From positions 1 to 26,606 of the forward strand of contig CAJQNX010000040.1 in assembly GCA_905479795.1 (NCBI GenBank): DNA of 26,606 bases, read 5' to 3'. Under the pieces are notes generated by a model. The model was not told where the DNA came from and did not search any database. It worked only from the letters and a program-made list of their open reading frames with translations. Each line of letters opens with the position of its first letter. Within the stretch, counting starts at the first letter, position 1. Shown here one piece after another: positions 1 to 7,369 of the stretch. The position numbers and the translations under genes were made by a program. This stretch comes from an uncultured Candidatus Midichloriaceae bacterium (GTDB lineage Bacteria > Pseudomonadota > Alphaproteobacteria > Rickettsiales > Midichloriaceae).

Positions 1-21
1 TAGTGCCTGGATAAAAACCCC
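1..21. repeat. Left terminal inverted repeat of the IS
   Basis: It begins TAGTGCCTGGATAAAAA and runs into a C tract. It is the exact reverse complement of 1990-2010 over 21 bases. The left end has one extra C in the C tract before the sequences diverge. Confidence 0.92.
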
Positions 22-189
22 CTCTTTTTAGAAATTTAAAATTTTCTATCGCAAAAAATTTGACTAAAAAATTTAAAATTCAGCAAATTCAAAATTTTTA
101 TCAAAATTATCAGGAAAATTAGAATTTAAAGCAATAGAAACCCTAGCCTCTACTCAAAAGCCTCTATAAACCATGGTTACTGAGAATTG

Positions 190-1767
190 CTACGCAGCAT
201 TTTTAAGCGTTGTGTAGGCAAATGTATATTTCTTCCTATTTCTTCTTTTTCTATTTTTAGCAGCGACTATATCGCCAAGATTTAAAATATTTCTTCCCAA
301 GATACTCATAGAAACGTAACTCTCAAATTTTTCTTTCGAATAGTCTGGACAAAAATCGCAGCCATGCACCTGCAAAGCATTGATTGACGATTCTATTCCA
401 GCATGCCCCTCTCTTGCATCAAGAAAATCATCTGTATTTTCTAACTTCTTTGCTTCTTTTGATAATTTCCCTTTTTTAGGCATCCCAAGCTTATCAACAA
501 GTTTTTTACAACTCTCCTGATTTTCTTTAGAATGAAAGCCTCTATCGAAACTTACTGAATTGATATTTGGAAACATTTCTATAGTGTCCTCAAGAATTTT
601 CACTGCTATTTTATCATCTGTTTGATTATACATTATCTCGTGATTTAAGATAAAACCATACTGATCATCAATTATGCATAAACGCACTCCAAGCTCCACT
701 GGAATCCCTATCTTGCCTTTGTTAATCCATTCAGTGTATGGCTTATAAACTGAAAAAGTTTTTTCAGAATGAGGTATAGTTTCTTCATTTAAAACTCTAC
801 TTGTAATTTGCTCAATTTGCTTTTCAGCCTCTGTAATATAATACTCCACCTTCTCAATTTTACGCCTCATCTTCTTGACTTCTACTGGAGTTAATTTCTC
901 GGAGCTTGTTCCAAAGAGAGTGTTATTTTTACGATCTGATTCCTTAGGTACTTCCCAATTCTTCTTTATCTCTGTAATCGTCTCTTTAACCCTCTTTATT
1001 TTTTTTGCCACAAAGTTTAGTAGCTTTTGATGTGGTTTCCATATTTTTTCTAGATGCTTTTCTTTGTCATCTTTGGCGTGAGATTTTTTACTTTTTTGCG
1101 CTAAAAATCTTAATTTCTTAATTTTAGTTATTGCGAAATCAGCTTGCCTCCATCCCTGTATATTGGCTTCTTCAGCCATTCTTGTAATATCTCTTATTGC
1201 TGATGTGCTGGCGTCTTCTAGTAATCCTATGTCAGTTGGATATTCAACTTTTGTTTTTAATACAAAAGAATCAGCCTTCGTTTTCAATGAACCTCTTTGC
1301 TTCTCTGTTAGCTCCGTATGCCCTAGCTTTATAACTATTTGGCTTATCTCATCTAGTATTTCTTTTGTCAATAATCCTACGTTGTTTTTTATAGTTTGAA
1401 GATCAAATATCTCGTCATCTACAAGATATGATAATCCCAAAAATCCTCTTACCTCTCTATGTGAATTTGCATAATCTCTTAGTCTGCAATAGTCTATGTT
1501 TGCCACTAACCTTATAATCCCCAGCACCAGTATATTCCATAACTCCATGCCAGTTCTGCCGTTATTTTTATCTTTCTCTGGAGCTATTTTTTCAGTTAAT
1601 ATAGCGCATACTTGTTCCATCGCTTCCTTATTATTATACAGCGTTTGTATCCCACGTAATGCCCTCTGTATATCATCTTTACTATTCTCGTCTAATTTAA
1701 TCTTTGATATATCGATTTCTCCAATTTTAGCTTGCAAACTTCTATATACCCTCATATTTCTCATCAA
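190..1767 (-). CDS. IS transposase (DDE, ISNCY-like)
   Basis: A 525-aa transposase, apparently intact. The first catalytic Asp is about D166 in KADSFVLKTKVEYPTD, the usual first-Asp motif followed by YPTD. The second is D408 in SFDRGFHS and the catalytic Glu is E459 in GHAGIESSINALQ. Residues 205-330 form a Lys/Glu-rich, probably coiled-coil insertion between the first and second Asp. The C-terminus is Arg/Lys-rich (KNRKRRNRKK), probably for DNA contact. The start region has three Met codons in the first five residues, so the true start is uncertain by four residues. All three catalytic residues are present and there is no internal stop, so the gene is probably active. Family assignment is from memory of motif spacing. 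Confidence 0.9.
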   Translation of the reverse strand: MMRNMRVYRSLQAKIGEIDISKIKLDENSKDDIQRALRGIQTLYNNKEAMEQVCAILTEKIAPEKDKNNGRTGMELWNILVLGIIRLVANIDYCRLRDYANSHREVRGFLGLSYLVDDEIFDLQTIKNNVGLLTKEILDEISQIVIKLGHTELTEKQRGSLKTKADSFVLKTKVEYPTDIGLLEDASTSAIRDITRMAEEANIQGWRQADFAITKIKKLRFLAQKSKKSHAKDDKEKHLEKIWKPHQKLLNFVAKKIKRVKETITEIKKNWEVPKESDRKNNTLFGTSSEKLTPVEVKKMRRKIEKVEYYITEAEKQIEQITSRVLNEETIPHSEKTFSVYKPYTEWINKGKIGIPVELGVRLCIIDDQYGFILNHEIMYNQTDDKIAVKILEDTIEMFPNINSVSFDRGFHSKENQESCKKLVDKLGMPKKGKLSKEAKKLENTDDFLDAREGHAGIESSINALQVHGCDFCPDYSKEKFESYVSMSILGRNILNLGDIVAAKNRKRRNRKKYTFAYTTLKNAA

Positions 1768-1989
1768 TTTTCTTTAGTATATTTTACACCAATTCCTTTG
1801 ATTTTTGGACTAAAATTTTAACCGAAGTTAGTGTGATTTGTTAAAAATTGTCCTAGAATTTTACACGAAGTTGAAAGGCTTTTGCTCTAAAACAGGTGTT
1901 TAAAAAGACTTTTTGCTTAATTTATCCTTTTTTAGTAAAATCTTCGTTGTTGCTTTTGCCATCAGATCAGCCATTTAATGCATGAATGA

Positions 1990-2010
1990 GGGGTTTTTAT
2001 CCAGGCACTA
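1990..2010. repeat. Right terminal inverted repeat of the IS
   Basis: It matches 1-21 perfectly in inverted orientation. It contains no stop in the reading frame of the downstream gene. An ATG at 1986, inside the element, therefore reads through the repeat into the adjacent ORF. Confidence 0.92.
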
Positions 2011-2021
2011 TATATATCAAT

Positions 2022-2879
2022 ATGAACTACACAGACTATCTATATATCACAGCCAACTACGCAACATCTACAGCAACCGCCTCGTTTGCAATTGCAGCTA
2101 AGATAACAGTCGTAATTACAACAGTCACTGGGATTTCCACCCTATTAATTGGAGTTGCCGCTGTACCTCCATCCTTAGCTTTTAGTGGATCGTGGTGTCT
2201 ATCTTTTTTGGGCGCAATGACGGCAACGACTATATGTAAAAAAATTACTAGCGACGCCACTCATTTTGTACTCATAAAAAGCCTAGGTGACCATGGTGAG
2301 CAAATAGCGGATATTATAGATATTGGATTTGCAATTTGGTCACATGGATATAGGAATGAGGCAGCACAAATTCTCATTAATCCAGCGCAATTAAATAATG
2401 TTAAATTTTTAGGAAATATTGATGGACTATTTTATTCAGTAAAGGGCAAATTAGATAAATACATTAACATACACGCAGATAACAACATAAAAAAATATGG
2501 ATATACTGAATCTATAGAATATATTGAAATATTTCAAAATTCTGACTCGACAATAATAGAGACATTAAACTATGCACTCAAGAATGGTTTAGACAATGGT
2601 TGTTTTATGATAGGCGGCACTACGATTGGAGTAATAATTGATTACTTTTTATACGAAAAAAGCTATAAAAACCCACCTCCATTAGATTCAGATATCGGAA
2701 ATAAGTGCGTTGTTAAACATTATACTGTTAATACGCACAATCAGTGCATTGTCAAATATGGACTTTCAGAAGGTAAATTTGAATGCAAGGAAAATCAAGA
2801 ATATACCGGATATTTTGAATGTGAGGAATTGATTGATCACGAATATAATTCGATTGATGCTGAAATATATGATCATTAA
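2022..2879 (+). CDS. Unknown membrane protein with C-terminal Cys repeats, next to the IS end
   Basis: I do not recognise this gene. The frame is open from an ATG at 1986, but that ATG lies inside the IS. The first host ATG is at 2022, 11 bp past the IS boundary, giving 285 aa. From that start, residues 14-65 are hydrophobic and rich in Ala, Thr and Val, compatible with one or two membrane segments. The middle is Ile/Asn/Tyr-rich and looks soluble, with a second weak hydrophobic patch (MIGGTTIGVIIDYFL). The tail has four Cys at about residues 229, 242, 255 and 267, heading short units beginning CVVK, CIVK and CKEN. No clear Shine-Dalgarno is seen. The IS may have removed the original start, so this may be 5'-truncated. 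There is no sign of frameshift inside. Confidence 0.55.
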   Translation: MNYTDYLYITANYATSTATASFAIAAKITVVITTVTGISTLLIGVAAVPPSLAFSGSWCLSFLGAMTATTICKKITSDATHFVLIKSLGDHGEQIADIIDIGFAIWSHGYRNEAAQILINPAQLNNVKFLGNIDGLFYSVKGKLDKYINIHADNNIKKYGYTESIEYIEIFQNSDSTIIETLNYALKNGLDNGCFMIGGTTIGVIIDYFLYEKSYKNPPPLDSDIGNKCVVKHYTVNTHNQCIVKYGLSEGKFECKENQEYTGYFECEELIDHEYNSIDAEIYDH

Positions 2880-3041
2880 AATTATTCAAGGTTTAAGTGC
2901 GAATAACAATCTTTGGACTTAATGTGATTATCAATATTTTTGAACATCTACACAACCCTTAGATAATTTAGTTGCCCTATCTAGCACTACGCTGTATATA
3001 CAAATAATCATATCTATATTCATAAATAAAATCATTTTATT

Positions 3042-3581
3042 ATGCCAATTTTACCTTTGATTTATGCTCCTCATCCTATACTTAAAATGACAGCGGAGCC
3101 AGTAGCAGATATTAACAATGATATACGAAAGTTAGTAGATGACATGTTCTCTACCATGTATATGGAAAATGCAGTAGGTTTAGGTGCTAATATGGTTGGT
3201 ATATTAAAGAGAATAGCAGTTGTTGATTTACAAGATAACAATATCAAATCTCCCCTTACTTTGATCAATCCATTAATAACTTGGTATTCTGACGACATAC
3301 AAACATATAAAGAAGCTTCACTGTGCTTCCCTGGCATCACGGTGGAAATTAACCGCCCTTGCGCAATAAAAATGAACTATTTTGATTATGATGGAAAGGC
3401 ACAAGAGATAAAAGCAGAAGGATTTTTGTCGGCTGTGATACAACATGAATTAGATTATTTAGATGGAACAACTTTCTTAGACTATTTCTCAAAAATGAAA
3501 CGTGATATATTGATGCGCAAGGTAGAAAAACATATAAAAAAGTATCCACCACATACTCACGGCGAACATTGCAATCATTAA
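3042..3581 (+). CDS. Peptide-deformylase-like protein with altered metal-site motifs
   Basis: The 179 aa align end to end by eye with peptide deformylase, which removes formyl from nascent N-termini using a metal held by one Cys and two His. All three signature motifs can be located but are altered. Motif I (GxGLAAxQ) reads VGLGANMVG at residues 45-53, with Met in place of Gln. Motif II (EGCLS) reads EASLCFPG at 91-98, with Ser93 where the ligand Cys belongs and a Cys two positions later. Motif III (HExDH) reads HELDY at 135-139, keeping His135 and Glu136 but with Tyr139 for the second ligand His. The tail PPHTHGEHCNH is rich in His. Normal deformylase activity is unlikely; a ribosome-binding or other role is possible. 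An 8-bp palindrome abuts the ATG and no Shine-Dalgarno is visible. Confidence 0.85.
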   Translation: MPILPLIYAPHPILKMTAEPVADINNDIRKLVDDMFSTMYMENAVGLGANMVGILKRIAVVDLQDNNIKSPLTLINPLITWYSDDIQTYKEASLCFPGITVEINRPCAIKMNYFDYDGKAQEIKAEGFLSAVIQHELDYLDGTTFLDYFSKMKRDILMRKVEKHIKKYPPHTHGEHCNH

Positions 3582-3598
3582 ATGTGACTAGCATAGCC

Positions 3599-3612
3599 GT
3601 ACTGTACAGTAC
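3599..3612. repeat. 14-bp perfect palindrome between convergent genes
   Basis: GTACTGTACAGTAC lies between the 3' ends of the deformylase-like gene (+) and the TatB-like gene (-). It has no T tract on either side, so it is not a classical terminator. It could be a small bidirectional termination or processing element, or chance. Confidence 0.45.
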
Positions 3613-3643
3613 TTAGACAGACACAAATAAACAAATAGCACCC

Positions 3644-3883
3644 TTAACCCTCCTTCTCTTTTTCATCCATTTCTTCATTCTTCTGGCTTTGCACAACATC
3701 ATCTTTATTAAATAAATCAATATTCTCAAGGCCAAAAAAATCCTCTTCAATGCCCTTCTTGTTCATTAATTTTCTATTGAATCCCCTAACTTTTTCAAAA
3801 ACTCTTACTAAATCTTTAGGTTTTAAGACAAGCACCCCTATAATAAAAATTAATAATAGTTCTGATAATGATATGTCAAACAT
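3644..3883 (-). CDS. tatB: TatB-like twin-arginine translocase subunit
   Basis: 79 aa. The N-terminus MFDISLSELLLIFIIGVLVL matches the TatB start (MFDIGFSELLLVFIIGLVVL), a single inner-membrane helix. A short amphipathic helix (residues 22-40) and an acidic/basic C-terminal tail follow. TatB works with TatC to receive folded proteins with twin-Arg signals. Two points are unusual. The conserved Gly-Pro after the membrane helix is Lys-Pro here (VLKPKDL), and the protein is much shorter than the roughly 170 aa of E. coli TatB. It could instead act as a TatA/B dual protein. It stands alone, divergent from the zauP/zapA pair; no tatC or tatA is in the window. Confidence 0.75.
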   Translation of the reverse strand: MFDISLSELLLIFIIGVLVLKPKDLVRVFEKVRGFNRKLMNKKGIEEDFFGLENIDLFNKDDVVQSQKNEEMDEKEKEG

Positions 3884-3985
3884 CTTAATAAAATCTCTTG
3901 ATAAATTATCCTAGCTATCGTATTTTAAAGCAATCCAACTGATATTACTATACAACATATATTCATGCAATAGACTATTAAAACT

Positions 3986-4303
3986 ATGGATAACAAAATA
4001 AAATTAGCTTTACAAGATTTGCATGAAGCGGTGATTAATAAAATTCAGGAAGTTAAATTTTTAGAAAAAAAAATAACAAATCTTAGCATTGAAAATGCTA
4101 AACTTCATAATGAAATTGATAAATTGAATAACCTTGTTAAAAATCATCTGTTAGAAAAAAAAGATTTAAGCGACAAACTTGCAAATAACCTTGTGATAAA
4201 TGATCCACCTCAAAAAAAAGATATTCTAATTAATGAGGACACAACTCAGGATATAGACATATCAATTAGCCAATTAAAAAATATTTTTAATAAAAATAAA
4301 TAA
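3986..4303 (+). CDS. ZauP-like coiled-coil protein upstream of zapA
   Basis: A 105-aa protein almost wholly predicted as coiled coil over residues 5-65, with Leu/Ile/Asn heptads and Lys/Glu flanks, followed by a short polar tail. By itself it matches no catalytic family. It ends 10 bp before zapA in the same direction, the arrangement of alphaproteobacterial zauP (DUF4164) and zapA. In Caulobacter ZauP binds ZapA and helps organise FtsZ. The assignment therefore rests on size, coiled coil and position rather than on conserved residues. Confidence 0.6.
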   Translation: MDNKIKLALQDLHEAVINKIQEVKFLEKKITNLSIENAKLHNEIDKLNNLVKNHLLEKKDLSDKLANNLVINDPPQKKDILINEDTTQDIDISISQLKNIFNKNK

Positions 4304-4313
4304 AATTCAAAAT

Positions 4314-4643
4314 ATGCAAGAAATTGAATTGAAAATAGGAAACACTCTAATAAAGCTATCGTGTGAAGATCCAAAGAAACTATTAGACTTAGCTGATAAG
4401 TTAAATTTAAAAATTGATGAAATAAAAAAACATAGTAACAATATATCAGATACAAAAGCCTTTCTCGTTACATCAATACATTTGATAGATGAAATTGAAA
4501 TCCTTAATAAAAGCTTACAAGATCTAAAAGCAAATTTTTATGATCAATTTGAAAGTGAGAAAAAACTACTATCGGATAACTATAAACTAACCGCAGAAGA
4601 AATTAATAACATATCTACATTATTAAAAAATAATAATCGCTAA
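4314..4643 (+). CDS. zapA: Cell division protein ZapA
   Basis: 109 aa. The N-terminal globular half (MQEIELKIGNTLIKLSCE, then DPKKLLDLADKLNLKIDEI) matches the ZapA pattern of a small beta strand pair followed by a helix. Residues 55-108 form the long C-terminal coiled coil used for dimer and tetramer formation. ZapA bundles FtsZ filaments at the division site. It follows the ZauP-like gene by 10 bp and is probably cotranscribed with it. A hairpin without a T tract lies just downstream, before the rpsD promoter. Confidence 0.8.
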   Translation: MQEIELKIGNTLIKLSCEDPKKLLDLADKLNLKIDEIKKHSNNISDTKAFLVTSIHLIDEIEILNKSLQDLKANFYDQFESEKKLLSDNYKLTAEEINNISTLLKNNNR

Positions 4644-4651
4644 TAATTTAA

Positions 4652-4674
4652 GCAATTTTTTCCATAAAAATTGT
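4652..4674 (+). terminator. Weak hairpin after zapA
   Basis: GCAATTTTT and AAAAATTGT pair over 9 bp (one G-T) around a 5-nt loop, 9 bp after the zapA stop. No T run follows, and the stem is A/T-rich, so termination would be inefficient. Confidence 0.35.
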
Positions 4675-4683
4675 TATAAGTGA

Positions 4684-4711
4684 TTGACTTAGCAGGTTTT
4701 TACATTATATT
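4684..4711 (+). promoter_or_regulatory. Sigma-70-type promoter for rpsD-rpsT
   Basis: TTGACT at 4684-4689 and TATATT at 4706-4711 are separated by 16 bp. They lie about 30 bp upstream of the GTG start of rpsD, after the zapA hairpin. In such A/T-rich DNA the -10 alone means little, but the -35 and the spacing are good. Confidence 0.55.
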
Positions 4712-4740
4712 TATCTTAAAATATAACATACAAGTTAATA

Positions 4741-5358
4741 GTGTCAAAAAGATTAAATAGAAAATATGGTATTAGTCGCCGAATTGGCGCAGCATTGTGG
4801 GGCACAGATAAAGATCCATATAACAAAAGAAATTACCCACCAGGTGTTCATGGAGCTTCAGGATATAAAAAAGCAACGGAATATGGTACTCAACTGATTG
4901 CTAAACAGAAGCTAAAAAAATACTATGGTGATATTAGAGAAAAGCAATTTAAATCTATATATGCAGAAGCAAGTCGCAAAAAAGGTGATACAGGTGAAAA
5001 TTTAATCGGTCTACTAGAATCTAGGCTTGATGCATTTGTATATAGATCTAAATTTGTTTCAACCGTATTTGCATCTAGGCAATTCATCACTCATAAGCAT
5101 GTAAAAGTTAATGGTAAGATAGTTAACATCCCTAGCTACAGACTACAGCCCAATGATGTTGTAGAAGTAAAGGATAAGTCTAAAAAGCTATTAATTGTTC
5201 TTGAAGCAAAAGAAAGAAGCGAAAGAGATACTCCAGAGTACATAAAAATTGACACTCCTAATCTTCAAGCTACTTACCTAAAAGTTCCAATTTTAGCAGA
5301 AGTTCCTTTCCCTGTACAAATGGAACCTAATTTGGTAGTAGAATTTTATTCAAGATAA
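4741..5358 (+). CDS. rpsD: 30S ribosomal protein uS4
   Basis: 205 aa, the normal length of bacterial S4. It primary-binds 16S rRNA and nucleates assembly of the 30S body. The N-terminus (MSKRLNRKYGISRRIGAALWG) and the KQKLKKYYGDIREKQF segment are typical. The S4 RNA-binding domain covers about 95-155 (ESRLDAFVYRSKF, FASRQFITHKHVKVNGK). No Cys motif is present, so this is the zinc-free form usual in Alphaproteobacteria. The start is GTG at 4741 with only a weak upstream purine stretch. A promoter lies just upstream, and rpsT follows after 13 bp in the same direction. S4 often represses its own operon, but I saw no specific structure for that here. Confidence 0.97.
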   Translation: MSKRLNRKYGISRRIGAALWGTDKDPYNKRNYPPGVHGASGYKKATEYGTQLIAKQKLKKYYGDIREKQFKSIYAEASRKKGDTGENLIGLLESRLDAFVYRSKFVSTVFASRQFITHKHVKVNGKIVNIPSYRLQPNDVVEVKDKSKKLLIVLEAKERSERDTPEYIKIDTPNLQATYLKVPILAEVPFPVQMEPNLVVEFYSR

Positions 5359-5371
5359 ATTAAAATAAATT

Positions 5372-5659
5372 ATGGCACAACACAAATCAGCAATTAAAGC
5401 ACACAAACAATCTCTTAAGAGGACGTTAAGAAATAAGATAATCAAAAGTAAAATTAAAACCTTTACTAAAAAAGTTGAAGAATTAGTTAAGTCAAACGAT
5501 TTTGCAAATGCAATACCAGCTTTAAAAACAGCAGAATCAACAATTATGAAAGCTGTTACTAAAAAAGTATTAAAATTAAATACAGCCTCAAGAAAAGTTA
5601 GCAAGCTGACACATAAAGTTAAATCATTAGAAAAGTCAGTAGCTCCTGCCACTACCTAA
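5372..5659 (+). CDS. rpsT: 30S ribosomal protein bS20
   Basis: 95 aa, Lys/Ala-rich and helical. The start MAQHKSAIKAHKQSLKRTLRNK corresponds to the MANxxSAxKRxRqxekRrxrN signature of S20, and AIPALKTAESTIMKAVTKKVL matches the second helix. S20 binds 16S rRNA at the base of the 30S body. It lies 13 bp after rpsD and 21 bp before dciA, so the three may be one transcript. Placement after rpsD rather than next to dnaA differs from many other alphaproteobacteria. Confidence 0.95.
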   Translation: MAQHKSAIKAHKQSLKRTLRNKIIKSKIKTFTKKVEELVKSNDFANAIPALKTAESTIMKAVTKKVLKLNTASRKVSKLTHKVKSLEKSVAPATT

Positions 5660-5680
5660 ACTCATATATCCTGCTGCAAA

Positions 5681-6127
5681 ATGTGGTTAAAAAATCATAT
5701 CGAGCATGCAATCAAGCCTTTGTTTAACAAAAACAGCGCCCCCTACTATAAAATGCTACTATATTGGGATTTAATTGTGGGGGATGACTTAAAATATAAG
5801 ATATTGCCACAAGATATTAAATTTTCAAAAAACAGTATCAACACTCTTACGGTAAAAATCGACAATCATTGTAATATATTAAACATCCAAATGATGATAC
5901 CTAATATCATTGATAAAATCACACGGTATTTTGGATACAAGATTATCTCTAAAATAAAAATCATTGGATTAAACACAAACCCTCATAAAAATCAAATTGA
6001 TACACCAAAAAAAAACACTCCATTGAATTCATTGAGCAAGGAAAATGATATACTGCTTTCTATTAATAAGAATCCCAATAAAGAAATGAAAGAAATTTTG
6101 ATACGCATTGCACAAAATTTACAATAA
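5681..6127 (+). CDS. dciA: DciA-type (DUF721) replicative helicase loader
   Basis: 148 aa. The segment KMLLYWDLIVGDDLKYKILPQDIKF at about 24-48 followed by NTLTVKIDNHCNILNIQMMIPNIIDKITRYFGYKII is the DUF721 pattern: Trp-x-x-Ile-Val-Gly, a Leu-Thr-Val strand and then a helix ending in a Tyr-Phe-Gly motif. DciA is the ancestral bacterial partner that loads DnaB helicase at forks. The C-terminal 45 residues are polar and low complexity. The gene precedes the DsbA-like gene, the same neighbour order seen in many alphaproteobacteria, which supports the call. Confidence 0.75.
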   Translation: MWLKNHIEHAIKPLFNKNSAPYYKMLLYWDLIVGDDLKYKILPQDIKFSKNSINTLTVKIDNHCNILNIQMMIPNIIDKITRYFGYKIISKIKIIGLNTNPHKNQIDTPKKNTPLNSLSKENDILLSINKNPNKEMKEILIRIAQNLQ

Positions 6128-6245
6128 ATTTCATTATTTTTTCGATTTTATAGATAAATATCAATATCCTTTACATTAATTTATTTACATTACAGAATAA
6201 TTCGTGCAATAATTCTCGTTTATAAAGTAATTATATTTAACTATC

Positions 6246-7262
6246 ATGAAATCAAAAAATATATTCGTTTTGTTAATAATACTGGTCATAGCTTTCCTAG
6301 GTTATTCTTTTTACAAAGGTTCTAAAACTCCTTCTCTACCACAAGAAAACAGCAAAACAGCTATTATTGAGAAAAGCTCCAAAAAAACAGATGATGATTC
6401 AAAAACCATCACCAAAGCTGAAGTCAAAGATATAATTAAAGAAGAAATCAAAGATAATCCTAACATTGTTATCTCAGCAATTGAATCTCATATGAGCAAA
6501 CAACAAACTGCCCGTGATGAGAAGATTCAACAGCTAGTTGTCGATTTTAAGGATCAACTACTTAGTGATAAAAACGATCCAACTTATGGTAACTCAAACG
6601 CTAAAAACTCTATAGTTAGCTTCTACGATTATAACTGTGGCTATTGCAAAAAAATGTCGGAAGTACTTAAGCAAATTGTAGATAATAAACAGGATGCATA
6701 TATAGTATTTAAAGAATTACCTATTTTGGGTGCCAATTCTTTAAAGGCAAGTAAGTTAGCGCTTGGTGTTTATAAAATTGCTCCAGAAAAATTCTTAGAT
6801 TTTCACTTTGCACTGATGGAGGATAACAGTAATAGCAGCCTTGATCAAAAAGTAAAAAGCATTTGTAAAACTCTAAAAATTGATACCACACAGCTGTACA
6901 AACAGATTGATGATCCATCTATACAATCAGCTTTAGATCAAAATTTAGAAATTGCAAGAGGCATAGGCTTTAGATCAACTCCAACTGTAATAATTAATGA
7001 TCAATTGATACCTGGCTTTATAAGTTACGATCAAGTTATAAGTATAATGAATAGCAACAACACTGTTACCAAGGTTGATACCACTACCAACATCAACAAT
7101 AATACCGATCTTACCAAGGTTGATACCACTACCAACGTCAACAATAATACCGACCTTGCCAAAGTTGATACTAAAGATGCTACTATTGATGTTAAATCAG
7201 ATGCAAAACCACAAGACAATGATAGCATTGATTCAATTGATCTTACGCAAAAGAAGCAATAA
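6246..7262 (+). CDS. Membrane-anchored DsbA-like thiol-disulfide protein with repeat tail
   Basis: 338 aa. Residues 5-23 form a membrane anchor or uncleaved signal. A charged linker and helix (50-110) follow, then a thioredoxin-fold DsbA domain (115-265). The active site is C131-G-Y-C134 in YDYNCGYCKK, and the cis-Pro loop is FRSTPTVIIND. These families oxidise or isomerise disulfides in the periplasm; in Rickettsiales they are often called DsbA or Com1-like. After the domain comes a Thr/Asn/Asp-rich tail of about 70 residues containing a 15-residue tandem repeat (TKVDTTTN...), absent from canonical DsbA. The gene follows dciA by 118 bp, so it probably has its own promoter. A strong hairpin follows the stop. 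Confidence 0.87.
   Translation: MKSKNIFVLLIILVIAFLGYSFYKGSKTPSLPQENSKTAIIEKSSKKTDDDSKTITKAEVKDIIKEEIKDNPNIVISAIESHMSKQQTARDEKIQQLVVDFKDQLLSDKNDPTYGNSNAKNSIVSFYDYNCGYCKKMSEVLKQIVDNKQDAYIVFKELPILGANSLKASKLALGVYKIAPEKFLDFHFALMEDNSNSSLDQKVKSICKTLKIDTTQLYKQIDDPSIQSALDQNLEIARGIGFRSTPTVIINDQLIPGFISYDQVISIMNSNNTVTKVDTTTNINNNTDLTKVDTTTNVNNNTDLAKVDTKDATIDVKSDAKPQDNDSIDSIDLTQKKQ
7066..7170 (+). repeat. 45-bp in-frame tandem repeat (2.3 copies)
   Basis: Units begin at 7066, 7111 and 7156 (the last partial). They keep the frame, encode 15 residues each, and differ at only a few bases. Copy number could vary by slippage without breaking the DsbA-like gene. Confidence 0.9.
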
Positions 7263-7276
7263 TACTATTTGAAAGA

Positions 7277-7310
7277 AGGTCTCCATTTATTAAGTATAAA
7301 ATGGGGGCCT
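7277..7310 (+). terminator. Hairpin terminator after the DsbA-like gene
   Basis: A 12-bp stem (AGGTCTCCATTT with AAATGGGGGCCT, two G-T pairs) encloses a 10-nt loop 15 bp after the stop. It is followed by T-rich but interrupted sequence. It is one of the most G/C-rich spots in this part of the window, which argues for selection. Confidence 0.65.
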
Positions 7311-7369
7311 CATATTTCCATTTTACACTCAATAATAAACAAAAAACTTAAATATATTTTATAAAAGCT

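Larger units (their letters stand above)
1..2010 (-). mobile_element. Complete insertion sequence, ISNCY-like, with one DDE transposase
   Basis: The element is bounded by 21-bp perfect terminal inverted repeats at 1-21 and 1990-2010 and carries one transposase on the minus strand. About 190 bp of very A/T-rich non-coding DNA lie left of the gene and about 240 bp right of it. I see no passenger gene. The right end is followed directly by TATA, and the second copy at 26532 is preceded directly by TATA. The transposase layout, with a long insertion between the second and third parts of the catalytic core, resembles transposases usually filed under ISNCY; the family name is recalled, not searched. 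Identity of the visible 75 bp to the second copy suggests recent movement. Confidence 0.88.

Noticed and set aside
4644..4740. 6S RNA gene after zapA, as in many proteobacteria
   Set aside because: The gap is only 97 bp, filled by a hairpin and the rpsD promoter; there is no room for a 6S RNA of normal size.
7311..7369. Fluoride riboswitch before crcB
   Set aside because: I looked for the conserved GG...GAUGG...GUUCGCC-type core and did not find it; the leader is A/T-rich and short.
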